DNA from: SUG2458 sp051872335
GTDB taxonomy: Bacteria > Bacillota_I > Bacilli_A > RFN20 > CAG-826
Direction: 5' to 3'
Length of the DNA: 64,000 nt
Assembly (NCBI GenBank): GCA_051872335.1
Contig: JBJEDT010000045.1
Coordinates: forward strand, 77,139-141,138
Shown here: positions 35,263-44,690 of the stretch, piece by piece
How the letters are laid out: the number at the start of each line of letters is the position of its first letter
Position numbering within the stretch: the first letter of the stretch is position 1
Translations under genes and position numbers: made by a program
The notes under the pieces: model-generated
Database searches by the model: none
What the model saw: only the letters and a program-made list of their open reading frames with translations
Told to the model about the DNA's origin: nothing

Positions 35263-38046
35263 CTAATTCATCTCCTTATCAGGAATTTCAAAGTCAAAGA
35301 AAAACTCTTTATCAACTTCAGAGTCAAGTAAAACATCGAATAATAAAGTTGGAACATTATTTGTACTTCCATTTTTATTATATACAGTGACAAATGACTC
35401 TCTTGCATTTGTAAAACTTCCTGTACCAAAATAAGTAAATGGTAATGTTATACCATCTTCACTATCCATTTTTCTAACAAATAAATGAACAATTTTTGTA
35501 TTTCTTAGTTTTTGTCCAATGTTGTTATCCCATTTCGTATTATTTTCTGATTCCCATTGGAAAATTTTAGATGATAAAAATCTATCTTTATAATTCATTC
35601 TTTCTTGTTTAGACTTGTCCTTATTTAATCCAACAAATAAATAAGTTTCACCATTTTCATCAAACTTAGTTCCTTTCATAAACATCAAATTTGGCTGACA
35701 AAGTGAACGCATGATTTGTTCTTTGTAATAATTACCATATTTCTTAAACTTTGTATTAAAATCACCAAATTCTATATCATATCTAGTTAATCCATATTCC
35801 AAAGTATCTTTTACATATTCAGTAAAATCGTTGCGCGTTTTAGAAATATTAAGTTTATTATCCTCAGAAACAATTTTTTCTTTTTTTAATAAATATAAGG
35901 CATTGTTTAATGTGTCGGATGTCGTTCTAGAAGTATAATTTACTAAACACTCTAAATCTAAATCATCTTTAAATAGCAATTCACGAATAATTAAAAATTC
36001 ATCTGGCCTTACTAAAGGTAATAATTCTTCTATGGTATCAACTAAAGTAATTTCATCATCGTCAAAAATTGGTAAAGATTCTTCACCTATTTTTTTCATA
36101 AAAGTATAATAACTCTTATTCTTTCCGCCACGCATTGTAGATTTAATAAATCTTAACAAATTTGGAGAGCAATCTGAATTTAAATAATCCATATGTGAAG
36201 GATAAGTTTCACAATGCAAATACTCTTTAAAATTTTTATAATCTTGTGTTAGAAAATCAATAGTGTTAAAATTTTGATTTTTTAAATTATCAATAATTTC
36301 TTCTTTTGAAAGTTGATCAATATTTATAATTACTCCTGGAATGTCAAGTGTTGAAAAATCTGTTCTTACTAAATCCATTAAATATGGTTTTTCAATAATT
36401 GATGATTTTCCTAATGTGCCTAGTCCCATAGCAATTTGAACTGAACGTTGATAATTGTTGCCAATAAAATCAAGTACAGTTACATACTCTTTTCCTTCAC
36501 ATTTCCTTAAACCTCGTCCAAGTTGTTGTAAAAAAACAATTTGAGATTCAGTTGGTCTTAAGAATAAAACCATATTTACACGAGGAATATCTACTCCTTC
36601 ATTTAAAATATCAACTGTACAAATAATTTCAAGCTTATTATTATCATCTTGCAAATCATTAAAAGCTTTTATTCTTTGACCCAAATCATTTTTTCCAGTT
36701 AGTGAAATAGCACTATATCCCATCTCATTAAAGCTTTCTGCCATTAATGAACAATGAGCTAAACTAGTACAAAATGCAATAGCTTTTAATTTGTCTTCTG
36801 GTCTATGAGATTCTATTTCTTTGCAAATGAAATCAATATTTGAATTTTTGGCAATTTCTCTAGTTATGACATCTCTATCTTTTGATTTATAATCAATTAA
36901 TTTATCCCTAATTCCATAATAATGAAAAGGAACTACTAAATCATTAATTATTGCGTCTCTTAAATTAAGTTGATAAGGAACATTTCTATCAAATAATTCA
37001 TAAACATTTTCATTATCCATACGGTCTGCCGTAGCAGTAATTCCAAGCAAGAAACCTGGTTTAAAATATTCAATTATATTTTTATAAGTTGTAGCAGTAC
37101 TATGATGCGCTTCATCAATACAAATATAATCAAACTCTCTTGGATCAAATTCTGTCAAATGAGTTGAAAGCATAACATTAGAAGCAAAAATAAAATCACA
37201 ATCAATTTCTTTATTATTGCCTACATATAATCCATAAGTTCTTGAAGTACCAAATACTTTTTTAAAAGTTTCTCTTGCATCAAAAAGAATCTTATCCCTG
37301 TGGCAAACAAATAATACTCTTTTGGCATCATAATTTAGTGCGTCAAAAGCACATAGATAAGTCTTGCCAGAACCAGTCGCCGATATAACAAGAGCTTTAT
37401 TTACACCCATATCTCTATTTCTTCTTAACTCCTTAAGAGCTTTTCTTTGCATTGAATTTGGTTTTATTTGATTATTAACGACATCCACATAATCCATATC
37501 CCATTTTTCAATAGCATAATCAAGTTGAATTTTATATTTGTTAATTAAGTCTTTACTAAGTTCTAATGTATTATTCCATAAATCTAAAAACTCTTTTATA
37601 CCTTGAAAATAACTATTAAATTTTGATCTATCAGTAATAGAAACATTCCATTCAATGTTTTTAAGAAGAGCAAATCTAGTAATATTTGTTGAACCTATTA
37701 CTAATTCATTTTTATCATCAAATTCAAAAATATAGCCTTTAGAGTGGAATCCATTTTCACCAAAACAATTAAAATCTAAATGACATGAAAAATTAGGATA
37801 CTTGACCATCCATTCAAAAAAAGTTTCTAATGAGGCAATATCAGTAAAATTTTGGTATGTTGAAGTAATAATTTTTCCTATTACTCCTCTTTCAAGTGCA
37901 TTAACAATTTCTTTTTCTAAAAGAATAAGTCCTGCCTTTTTAATAAAACTTACTGAAAAGCAAAAAGACTTACAATTATTAATTGAGTCTTTAATATAAT
38001 CTAGAAATTTTTCTTGCCCATAATTTGATAAAAATCTATCTTCCAT
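35263..38046 (-). CDS. PLD-DEAD/DEAH helicase-DUF3427 protein
   Basis: 927 residues in four parts. N-terminal phospholipase-D-like domain (about 1-165) with HSKGYIFEF and GSTNIT (the HxK…GS motif). SF2 helicase (about 200-540): Walker A ATGSGKT, DEAH box IDEAHHS, TATADR, and motif VI QQLGRGLRK. DUF3427 region (about 600-927), with YKEQIMRSLCQPN, YKDRFLSSKIFQWES, and LLFDVLLDSE. PLD-like plus SF2 helicase is a restriction-like layout: a motor with a potential nuclease. Members occur in defence islands, but a defined system is not established. Coupled to the Nudix gene downstream. Confidence 0.9.
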   Translation of the reverse strand: MEDRFLSNYGQEKFLDYIKDSINNCKSFCFSVSFIKKAGLILLEKEIVNALERGVIGKIITSTYQNFTDIASLETFFEWMVKYPNFSCHLDFNCFGENGFHSKGYIFEFDDKNELVIGSTNITRFALLKNIEWNVSITDRSKFNSYFQGIKEFLDLWNNTLELSKDLINKYKIQLDYAIEKWDMDYVDVVNNQIKPNSMQRKALKELRRNRDMGVNKALVISATGSGKTYLCAFDALNYDAKRVLFVCHRDKILFDARETFKKVFGTSRTYGLYVGNNKEIDCDFIFASNVMLSTHLTEFDPREFDYICIDEAHHSTATTYKNIIEYFKPGFLLGITATADRMDNENVYELFDRNVPYQLNLRDAIINDLVVPFHYYGIRDKLIDYKSKDRDVITREIAKNSNIDFICKEIESHRPEDKLKAIAFCTSLAHCSLMAESFNEMGYSAISLTGKNDLGQRIKAFNDLQDDNNKLEIICTVDILNEGVDIPRVNMVLFLRPTESQIVFLQQLGRGLRKCEGKEYVTVLDFIGNNYQRSVQIAMGLGTLGKSSIIEKPYLMDLVRTDFSTLDIPGVIINIDQLSKEEIIDNLKNQNFNTIDFLTQDYKNFKEYLHCETYPSHMDYLNSDCSPNLLRFIKSTMRGGKNKSYYTFMKKIGEESLPIFDDDEITLVDTIEELLPLVRPDEFLIIRELLFKDDLDLECLVNYTSRTTSDTLNNALYLLKKEKIVSEDNKLNISKTRNDFTEYVKDTLEYGLTRYDIEFGDFNTKFKKYGNYYKEQIMRSLCQPNLMFMKGTKFDENGETYLFVGLNKDKSKQERMNYKDRFLSSKIFQWESENNTKWDNNIGQKLRNTKIVHLFVRKMDSEDGITLPFTYFGTGSFTNARESFVTVYNKNGSTNNVPTLLFDVLLDSEVDKEFFFDFEIPDKEMN

Positions 38047-38239
38047 ACTGAAACTCCATTTGTAAAATTATATCATAGTTAAGATTAATTTTTTAAATAA
38101 AAAGTTAAATTAATACCTTTCTTTTAACATAGAAAACTAAAATTTAAAAGTTTTATAATTTTAATAGTAATAAGTTAGATCTATTATCATAAAACATAAT
38201 AATTTTTAGAATTTGTATATGCAAAAAGATGATAAATTA
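38047..38239. other. Spacer between helicase gene and IS200 element
   Basis: AT-rich; it should contain the helicase promoter. Nothing further is recognisable. Confidence 0.4.
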
Positions 38240-38990
38240 ATTATTAAATAGTACCAACGTGAAATCACGTTGTTCTGACTAGACCCTATAAGGGCTAATA
38301 CTCCACCGACCCATAAATGGTCATGGAAGGTCTGACAACCGTGTTCAATACTTGCTACCCTTTAAAAGGGTCTACATATTCCTTGGTTGACATACTATCA
38401 GTCATAAGGTCTTCTTTTTCTTGATCACGAATATATTGTTCAACAACTTTTGTATCAAGGCCAACAGTTGACACGTAATATCCTTTTGTCCAGAAGACCT
38501 TATTGCCAAACTTGTATTTCAAATTTGCAAATCTTTCAAATATCATCAAACTGCTTTTACCTTTAAGATATCCCATAAAATTTGATACAGCCATTTTTGG
38601 TGGTATCTTCACCAACATATGTATGTGATCAGGCATCGCGTGGGCCTCAATAATTTCAACATCTTTGTATGCACAAAGTTGTCTTAAAATTGCACCTATC
38701 TCAGCTCGTATTTCTCATAGATTACTTTTCTTCTATATTTCGGAACAAATACGATATGATACTTACAATTCCATCGCGTGTGTGATAAACTAGAATCATC
38801 ATTCATGAGTGATAACCTCCTTTATGTTAATTTTGGTTGCCAGACCATAATTATCATATCGTGAGGCTTTTTCTTTTTCTACCACATCGCTTAAGCTTTT
38901 CATTTCTCACACGTGGTAACGTGTGGTTTTCATCTCCTTTGGAGATAATAAAAAGATTAATGCTATCAAAGCATTAACCTTAAAATATAT
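38240..38990 (-). mobile_element. IS200-like element (Y1/HUH transposase)
   Basis: A single frameshifted tnpA is flanked by stem-loop ends, as expected for IS200, which has no terminal inverted repeats. Right side: perfect palindrome CAACGTGAAATCACGTTG (about 38258-38275), then CCCTATAAGGG. Left side: CACACGT-GGTA-ACGTGTG (about 38910-38930) and ATCTCCTTTGGAGAT. Exact ends are not resolvable from one copy. Confidence 0.75.
38355..38806 (-). pseudogene. tnpA: IS200 transposase TnpA, frameshifted
   Basis: An intact start (ATG at 38806, AAGGAGG 10 bases upstream) gives MNDDSSLSHTRWNCKYHIVFVPKYRRKVIY. The frame then breaks near 38710: one base is missing between …YEKY and AEIGAILRQL. The rest (EAHAMPDHIHMLVK…GYYVSTVG…YIRDQEKED) continues in the other frame to 38355. 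The HUH residues (HIH) and the catalytic Tyr in YIRDQ are present. Full length would be about 151 residues, the usual size. One base disables it unless it is a sequencing error. Confidence 0.85.
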
Positions 38991-39092
38991 AGTTACGCAA
39001 CTTGTAGCTTTATTGTGTATATTCGTTATATAAGAATTCAAATAAGAGAGTCTTTTTTAAAGATATTATAAAAATAATTTAAAAATATTTAA
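38991..39092. other. Short gene-free spacer
   Basis: No gene or clear signal. It is the 3' side of the BspA-like gene. Confidence 0.4.
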
Positions 39093-41555
39093 CTATACAT
39101 AAATTATATTAGCATCTAAAAGAAATTCATTGCCTGAATAAATAACAATTTCATTCCATTGTTCTTCTGTGCCACTGTAATAAACATTTACCAAATTAAA
39201 ACATTGACCAAATGCATCACCACCAATAGAAGTAACACTATATGGGATTGTTATACTAGTTAAAGAACTACAATTTACAAAAGTCATTCCATCAATACAT
39301 TCAACACCTTCTGGTATAATTAAACTTGTTAAACTACTACATTCCGCAAAAGCATAGCTACNNNNNNNNNNNNNNNNNNNNNNNNNNNNNNNNNNNNNNN
39401 NNNNNNNNNNNNNNNNNNNNNNNNNNNNNNNNNNNNNNNNNNNNNNNNNNNNNNNNNNNNNGTTACCAATACTTGTAACTCCTTCTGGAATTATTAAACT
39501 TGTTAAACTACTACATTCCGCAAAAGCATAGCTACCAATACTTATAACTCCTTCTGGTATAATTAAACTTGTTAAACTACTACATTCCGCAAAAGCATAG
39601 CTACCAATACTTATAACTCCTTCTGGAATAATTAAACTTGTTAAACTACTACATCCATAAAATGCATAGTTACCAATACTTGTAACTCCTTCTGGAATTA
39701 TTAAACTTGTTAAACTACTACATGCATAAAATGCATAGTTACCAATACTTGTAACTCCTTCTGGAATTATTAAACTTGTTAAACTACTACATCCCCCAAA
39801 AGTAGTGCTACCAATACTTGTAACTCCTTTTGGAATAATTAAACTTGTTAAACTACTACATCCATAAAATGCATAGTCACCAATACTTGTAACTTCTTCT
39901 GGAATTATTAAACTTGTTAAACTACTACATCCATAAAATGCAGAATATCCTATATTAGTGATGCCTTGTGAAAGTTTTATACTTACAAAATTACTACAGT
40001 TTTTGAAAGCTTCATCTGAAATTTTTGTCATCTCATTAGGTAGAATTATATTATATTTATTAGTATTTCCTGTAAATAATTTTGAATTATATGTTGAAAA
40101 CTCATTAAATTCGATAGTATTAAATGATTCCGGTAATTCTATAGATGTAGATACATTAAACAATTTCTTTATTGTTGTATTTGCCTCTATAGAAATTGTC
40201 ATTTTTTCAAAAGAACTTTGACTTTCCAATATGCCATCTTCAAATGTAGTTATTGTCTTAGGAAAAGTAACATTAGTAATATTTGTTTTTCCATTAAAAG
40301 TTGTTGCCTTTACTCCTATAACAGTTGTACTATTGATGGTCTCAGGAATAACAACCGAAGTATCTTCAAGTAAATATGATGTAATAGTTATTCCTTCTGA
40401 AGTTGTTTCATATAAAAATGCGGAATCCACCGAAACATATTGAGCAGTTAATGTAATATCTTTATTAAAATTATAAACAAAATCATCTTCATATTTTTGG
40501 TCTTCGTAAAACCAACCTACGAATATATAATCTTCTTTTGTAGGAGTAGGTAATGAATCTACAGTTCTAGAATAAACTGCACTTAAAGTTGTTACATCAC
40601 ATAAGCCATCTCCTACATCCAATGTAATTGTATATTTATTTAAAAATTTACTAGTTAAACTTGCGTTGTCTGTAACAATATATGTCCCTTGATAAAGAAT
40701 ATTATTTTCATCATAATACCCATCAAATACTGCAATTTCAGTATCCTCTTTATTTTCTAGAGTTATAGTATCTCCATAGTAGTAAGTTCCTTCAACACCA
40801 TCTATATTAACTTTATATTCATTTTTAATATAACTGGCTGTAAGAATCATATCTTTATGAACTGTACTTTGACTAAATAACCATGAATCATTTGATTCAT
40901 CAACCCAAGAAACAAATGTATAGCCTACTTTCTCTGGTGCAGTAGGTTTTATTATATAACTATTATCATTTACTTCTTGAGTAAATGGATTTTCGCCATT
41001 ATTAGGATCAAATGTAACTGTATATGTTTTTACCTCTAATAATTCAGCTACTTTTTCTTCTAACTCTATTATACGAGTTAACATACTACTATCTGTTTCA
41101 TCTAAAGTTTCCAATTTTTGTTCGATTATATCAAGAGTATTATCATATTGAGATTTTAGTGATTCTATCTTTGCATCATAATCAGCTTTTATGGTTTCAA
41201 TATCATTTGAATATTTCGTATCTAATGTAGCTAATTTATCATCATATTCTAATTTTAATGAATTAATTGCATCTGCATTATTTCCTTCTAATAATTCTAA
41301 TTTATCATTATATTCAGTTTTTAATGCATTAATTGCATCTATATTGTTATCTCCTAATTCTTTAATCTTTTCATCATACTCTGTTTTTAATGCATTAATT
41401 TCTTCCGTTAATGCACTTAAGTCATCAATCATACTTAAAATATTTTGTTTATTTTCAGTAATTGAATCCATAATTTCTTCATTACAACTAGTTAATGAAG
41501 AAAAACTTAATAGAGCACACAAACATGTAATGATAATTTTTCCTTTATATTTCAT
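39093..41555 (-). CDS. Large BspA-like LRR lipoprotein with coiled coil and InlB-type repeats
   Basis: About 820 residues, counting a 34-residue assembly gap. Lipobox SLTSC (Cys at about 24). A coiled coil (about 30-185) is built of repeats such as INALKTEYDEKI. Three InlB-type B repeats follow (about 185-375: TVTFDPNNG…GYTFVSWVDES). LRR_5 repeats (about 395-790) of 23 residues (CSSLTSLIIPEGVTSIGNYAFYG) are almost identical even in DNA in their last ten copies. The protein probably projects from the surface on the coiled-coil stalk. The run of near-identical repeats would allow copy-number change by recombination. Confidence 0.88.
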   Translation of the reverse strand: MKYKGKIIITCLCALLSFSSLTSCNEEIMDSITENKQNILSMIDDLSALTEEINALKTEYDEKIKELGDNNIDAINALKTEYNDKLELLEGNNADAINSLKLEYDDKLATLDTKYSNDIETIKADYDAKIESLKSQYDNTLDIIEQKLETLDETDSSMLTRIIELEEKVAELLEVKTYTVTFDPNNGENPFTQEVNDNSYIIKPTAPEKVGYTFVSWVDESNDSWLFSQSTVHKDMILTASYIKNEYKVNIDGVEGTYYYGDTITLENKEDTEIAVFDGYYDENNILYQGTYIVTDNASLTSKFLNKYTITLDVGDGLCDVTTLSAVYSRTVDSLPTPTKEDYIFVGWFYEDQKYEDDFVYNFNKDITLTAQYVSVDSAFLYETTSEGITITSYLLEDTSVVIPETINSTTVIGVKATTFNGKTNITNVTFPKTITTFEDGILESQSSFEKMTISIEANTTIKKLFNVSTSIELPESFNTIEFNEFSTYNSKLFTGNTNKYNIILPNEMTKISDEAFKNCSNFVSIKLSQGITNIGYSAFYGCSSLTSLIIPEEVTSIGDYAFYGCSSLTSLIIPKGVTSIGSTTFGGCSSLTSLIIPEGVTSIGNYAFYACSSLTSLIIPEGVTSIGNYAFYGCSSLTSLIIPEGVISIGSYAFAECSSLTSLIIPEGVISIGSYAFAECSSLTSLIIPEGVTSIGNXXXXXXXXXXXXXXXXXXXXXXXXXXXXXXXXXXSYAFAECSSLTSLIIPEGVECIDGMTFVNCSSLTSITIPYSVTSIGGDAFGQCFNLVNVYYSGTEEQWNEIVIYSGNEFLLDANIIYV
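39362..39461. other. 100-base assembly gap (N) in the LRR repeat array
   Basis: A run of N inside the repeat array of the LRR lipoprotein. The gap is a round 100 bases, so its true length is probably unknown. The flanking repeats are near-identical, the usual reason for an assembly break. Confidence 0.95.
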
Positions 41556-41805
41556 AACTAACCCACCTTAAAATTATTATACAGAATCCTTTCTAAGAAA
41601 AACTTAAGATTTATATTATTATATTATCATAAAATTAAATATTTATAAAATTATACATTTTAAAACTTTTTATTTATTCATTAGCATTCTTGTCTAATAG
41701 ATACAATAAAACTTTACTTAATTTTATTAGAGTTAAAAGATTCCCTTTTAAATTATTTTCGTTATGTATAATTTTTACTATAATAATGTATAAGGAGATC
41801 AAATT
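41556..41805. other. Intergenic region between divergent genes
   Basis: AT-rich; it holds both divergent promoters. TATAATAATG lies near 41782, before the SDR gene. No other feature seen. Confidence 0.4.
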
Positions 41806-42579
41806 ATGAATATTACATTTATTACAGGAGCTGCAAATGGTCTAGGTGAATCATTTGCAAAATTATACGCTAAAGATAATCAAAACCTTTTATTAATTGA
41901 TATCGATGAGCCTAATTTATTAAGAGTTAAACAAGAACTAGAAACTCTTAATCCAAATATTATTGTTGAAACATTAAAAGCTGACTTAACAAAAGTTAAT
42001 GAATTGAAAAGAGTTTATAAATATACAGTAGATAAAAATTATTTTGTTAATAACTTAGTCAATTGTGCTGGCTTTGGTGAACAAGAAGACTTTATTAAAA
42101 TGAATGTTGATAAACAAATAGCTATGACTAATCTAAACTGTAATGCTTTATTATATTTTACAAGAGTATTTTTAGATAAAATGAAAGAAAATGATGAAGG
42201 ACATATAATTAATATTTCTTCAATTGCTGGTTTTTTACCTGGACCATATATGTGTACATATCACGCTACAAAAGCATATGTATTATTATTAGGTGAAGCA
42301 ATTTCTTATGAACTAAGGAACACAAATGTTAAATTATTAACATTATGTCCTGGTCCTTTCTTATCAGAGTTTGTTAAAAAAGCACATAATGATTATACCT
42401 TCAGTAAGATTAAACCTATTACTAGTGATAAGGTTGCTGAATTTGGATATAAAAAATCTAAGAAAGGTAAATCCTTAGCTATTGTTGGTTTTAAAAATAG
42501 ATTTACTATATTTGCTGCTAAACTATTCCCTAGAAAATTTGTTACTTCTAGTAGTGCTAAGACTATGAAAAAATTATAA
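41806..42579 (+). CDS. Short-chain dehydrogenase/reductase
   Basis: 257 residues. The NAD(P) site GAANGLGESFAKLYA (TGxxxGxG type) is at the N-terminus, NCAGFGEQ at about 85, the catalytic Ser in ISSIAGF (about 143), and YHATKAY (YxxxK, about 156). The end region (VKLLTLCPGPFLSEF) matches the DltE/YvaG-like group of classical SDRs. AAGGAGATC lies before the ATG. Substrate unknown. The HD-domain gene follows by 27 bp. Confidence 0.9.
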   Translation: MNITFITGAANGLGESFAKLYAKDNQNLLLIDIDEPNLLRVKQELETLNPNIIVETLKADLTKVNELKRVYKYTVDKNYFVNNLVNCAGFGEQEDFIKMNVDKQIAMTNLNCNALLYFTRVFLDKMKENDEGHIINISSIAGFLPGPYMCTYHATKAYVLLLGEAISYELRNTNVKLLTLCPGPFLSEFVKKAHNDYTFSKIKPITSDKVAEFGYKKSKKGKSLAIVGFKNRFTIFAAKLFPRKFVTSSSAKTMKKL

Positions 42580-42606
42580 TAATCAAAATTAAGGAGAGGA
42601 TAATTA

Positions 42607-43032
42607 ATGTTAAAGGAAGCATTAGAGATTTGTTATAATGCACACAAAAACCAAGTAGACAAAGCTAATAAACCTTATATCTTACACCCAATATACGTTG
42701 CTTTAAATTGTGAAACTGAAGAACAAAAAATTGTTGCTTTACTTCATGATGTTGTTGAAGATACAAATATTACTTTAGATTATTTAGCAAATTTTTTTGA
42801 TAGTAAAATCATTGAAGCCATTAGATGTGTAACTAAAGAAGAAGGCTATGACATTCATGAATATTATCAAAGAATTAAAAATAATGAAATAGCAAGAGTA
42901 GTAAAAATGAATGATTTATTACACAATAGTGATTTATCAAGATTATCAGTTATTACAGAAAAAGATATTAAAAGAAAAGAAAAATATGAAATATATCTAC
43001 GCTATTTAAAAGGTGAAATTGAAGAACTATAA
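42607..43032 (+). CDS. HD-domain phosphohydrolase (SpoT/Mesh1-like)
   Basis: 141 residues. A His-Asp domain with HKNQVDKANKPYILHPIYVA, ALLHDVVEDT (HD motif), and KMNDLLHNS (the D/N of metal site 4) matches the hydrolase half of RelA/SpoT and the small alarmone hydrolases. It may hydrolyse (p)ppGpp; single-domain relatives vary. GGAGAGG precedes the ATG, in the same operon as the SDR. Confidence 0.85.
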   Translation: MLKEALEICYNAHKNQVDKANKPYILHPIYVALNCETEEQKIVALLHDVVEDTNITLDYLANFFDSKIIEAIRCVTKEEGYDIHEYYQRIKNNEIARVVKMNDLLHNSDLSRLSVITEKDIKRKEKYEIYLRYLKGEIEEL

Positions 43033-43099
43033 ATTACATAAATAACAAACACAATATTAGTAAAATAAATATTAGCATTAAAAATCATTCATAATTATT

Positions 43100-43816
43100 T
43101 TATAAATACCATCTTTTATTGAATTCAAACATTATTGAATAAATTTTATTTTTACCATTTCTATAATTAGGTAATATTGACCCACTATAAGGGTAGTTAA
43201 TTTTATACTTAAAAGAATGATTTGCTTTATCCCATAATTTAATTTCATTTAGTAAATCATTGTTCCTAGAATCATCATTATTTACTCCAATACAGACATC
43301 AGGTAGATGTCTTCTTTTATTAAAAAGAGAAGACATCTTATCATTAAATGAATGTATATCAATTATAAGAATATCTTGTTCACAATCACATGCTTTTGAT
43401 AATCTTTCATGATGATTATCATAATAACTTTTAGCTTCTTTAATAAAATTATCACTTTTTATATGTAAGTCATTGCCATATAAATCTTTAGTATATATAG
43501 CACCCATACCATATTTTGCCATTAATTCTTTTTCATGATCCCAATATTTTTCAACATCAACATATAACCTAGAATATGGAGCAATAATTTTTTCATAATC
43601 CCAATCCTTAAAATATTCTAGTAATAATACATCACTCATCAATAAATTAATATGATTAAAATAGTCATTATTAATTTGAACATCTTCCCAAAAAGAATCA
43701 GGCACATCTAAAGAAGAATGTGGAAAGTGCATTAATACTTTTAAATTATGAACATTGGCAAATTCACTTATAATATCTTTTAATGTTATATTTTTATAAC
43801 TATGTTTTTTCTTCAT
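43100..43816 (-). CDS. N-formylglutamate amidohydrolase-like protein under SAM riboswitch
   Basis: 238 residues from the ATG at 43816 (AAGGAGG upstream); a longer reading starts inside the riboswitch terminator. LKVLMHFPHSSLDVP, DVLLLEYFKDWDY, IIAPYSRLYVDVEKY and LIIDIHSFND follow the FGase/HutG-type zinc hydrolase pattern: an early His in HSS, SR…D, and a metal-binding DIHSF. Known members cleave formylglutamate in histidine catabolism, but no hut gene is near. SAM control suggests a methionine- or one-carbon-linked substrate; this is inference. Confidence 0.75.
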   Translation of the reverse strand: MKKKHSYKNITLKDIISEFANVHNLKVLMHFPHSSLDVPDSFWEDVQINNDYFNHINLLMSDVLLLEYFKDWDYEKIIAPYSRLYVDVEKYWDHEKELMAKYGMGAIYTKDLYGNDLHIKSDNFIKEAKSYYDNHHERLSKACDCEQDILIIDIHSFNDKMSSLFNKRRHLPDVCIGVNNDDSRNNDLLNEIKLWDKANHSFKYKINYPYSGSILPNYRNGKNKIYSIMFEFNKRWYL

Positions 43817-43860
43817 ATAAAAATCATCCTCCTTATGAATATCGAATCCATAAAGAGAAA

Positions 43861-44004
43861 TAAAAACTCCCATCGCAATGATGAGAGTTAATATCTAGAA
43901 TATAATTCCCATCATTCAAGCTTTAGCACTTTGCTTTTTCAAGTAAGTTGCTGGCAGATCGAAGGGCTTGTCCCTAACTGCACTCTTTATGGATATTTCC
44001 TATT
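43861..44004 (-). promoter_or_regulatory. SAM-I (S-box) riboswitch with terminator
   Basis: On the minus strand the aptamer (about 44004-43903) carries the S-box core: AGTGCAGTTAGGGACAAGCCC, GATCTGCCAGCAAC, AAGTGCTAA and GATGGGA in P1. Downstream, ACTCTCATC and GATGGGAGT form a hairpin followed by TTTTT (43890-43861), an intrinsic terminator. GATGGGA of P1 can instead pair with TCTCATC to make the antiterminator. High SAM should switch the gene off. Confidence 0.88.
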
Positions 44005-44090
44005 TTAAAATGTTTTTAAAATAAATCAATAATTAAATGTAATAATTTATAATTTGAATAAAGAAAAATATTATAAATTGAATAATAAGT

Positions 44091-44136
44091 AGGACAATCC
44101 GTGTCCTCACACTATTTTAAAATATATTTTATAATA
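44091..44136 (+). promoter_or_regulatory. Promoter and dyad of large RNA, copy 1
   Basis: AGGACA-N5-TGTCCT (44091-44107) is followed by CACAC, a 17-bp spacer and TATAAT (44130-44135). The same order and spacing occur before copy 2, while the 17-bp spacer sequence itself is not the same. The -35 region is not TTGACA, so the dyad may bind an activator. Confidence 0.7.
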
Positions 44137-44674
44137 AAGGAGCATTGGAACCCTGTGTAGACATTTTGCAAATGGCAGGGGCTCGGCCAAGTTTCGGTTT
44201 AGTGTGGGATACTATACTAAATCCAAGACCACTTAGTGGTATCCGGGATTAAAACACCGCTTTGGTTGACGGCGCAATACGCTCTTCGATGTAAACGACC
44301 ACCCGAATAGGCACGACAAGAAGCTCTGCAGAAATGCATCTCGCGACTAGATACTAGCTTGAGACCCTAGTGTCTGCGCTCTCAAAGGAAGTGCTCGGCT
44401 CGATGGTAAGTAATTACCTATAACTATTTTGGTGGGTTCAAGTAGGTGAAAGCCGGCAAAAAAAACTAAACCCTAGGATCATAAACTTTGAGATTTGAAA
44501 TTTTTGCTGAAGCTCATTGAAAGTTAGAGGATAATATAGTTCCTCTCGTTGTTCGGTTAATAACCCATTCCAGAAGTAGTAGGGTCGCTACCTATTACTC
44601 AGCCTGGCGTGAACGTGCGTGAATAACAAATTAGAGTAAGTATTGTATGGCGAAGGCTGACAATGCTTTTTTTT
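44137..44674 (+). ncRNA. Large structured noncoding RNA, copy 1 (about 537 nt, family unassigned)
   Basis: Starts about 2-6 bases after TATAAT and ends in a terminator (AGTATTGT 44639-44646 with ACAATGCT 44660-44667, then eight Ts). It has no ORF and is much more GC-rich than its surroundings. Hairpins seen: CCCTG/CAGGG enclosing CATTT/AAATG (44150-44181), ACCAC/GTGGT, GGTAA-GTAA-TTACC (GNRA loop), AGAGGA/TCCTCT, and GTAGTAGG/CCTATTAC. 5' AGCATTGG can also pair with 3' CAATGCT to close the whole RNA. Not tmRNA, RNase P or 6S by size and sequence. Size and ornateness suggest the OLE/ROOL/GOLLD class. It ends 17 bp from the convergent radical SAM gene. Confidence 0.85.
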
Positions 44675-44690
44675 ATTAATTATTTTTATC

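Noticed and set aside
39093..39961. Tandem repeats as a CRISPR array
   Set aside because: The 69-base units encode LRR repeats in frame, with no unrelated spacers and no cas genes.
43861..43890. Longer start for the amidohydrolase at 43873
   Set aside because: That ATG lies inside the riboswitch terminator hairpin; the ATG at 43816 has AAGGAGG.
44137..44674. Large RNA as tmRNA, RNase P or 6S RNA
   Set aside because: No tmRNA acceptor-like ends or tag frame, no conserved RNase P core, and about 537 nt is too long for 6S. Two copies also argue against these.
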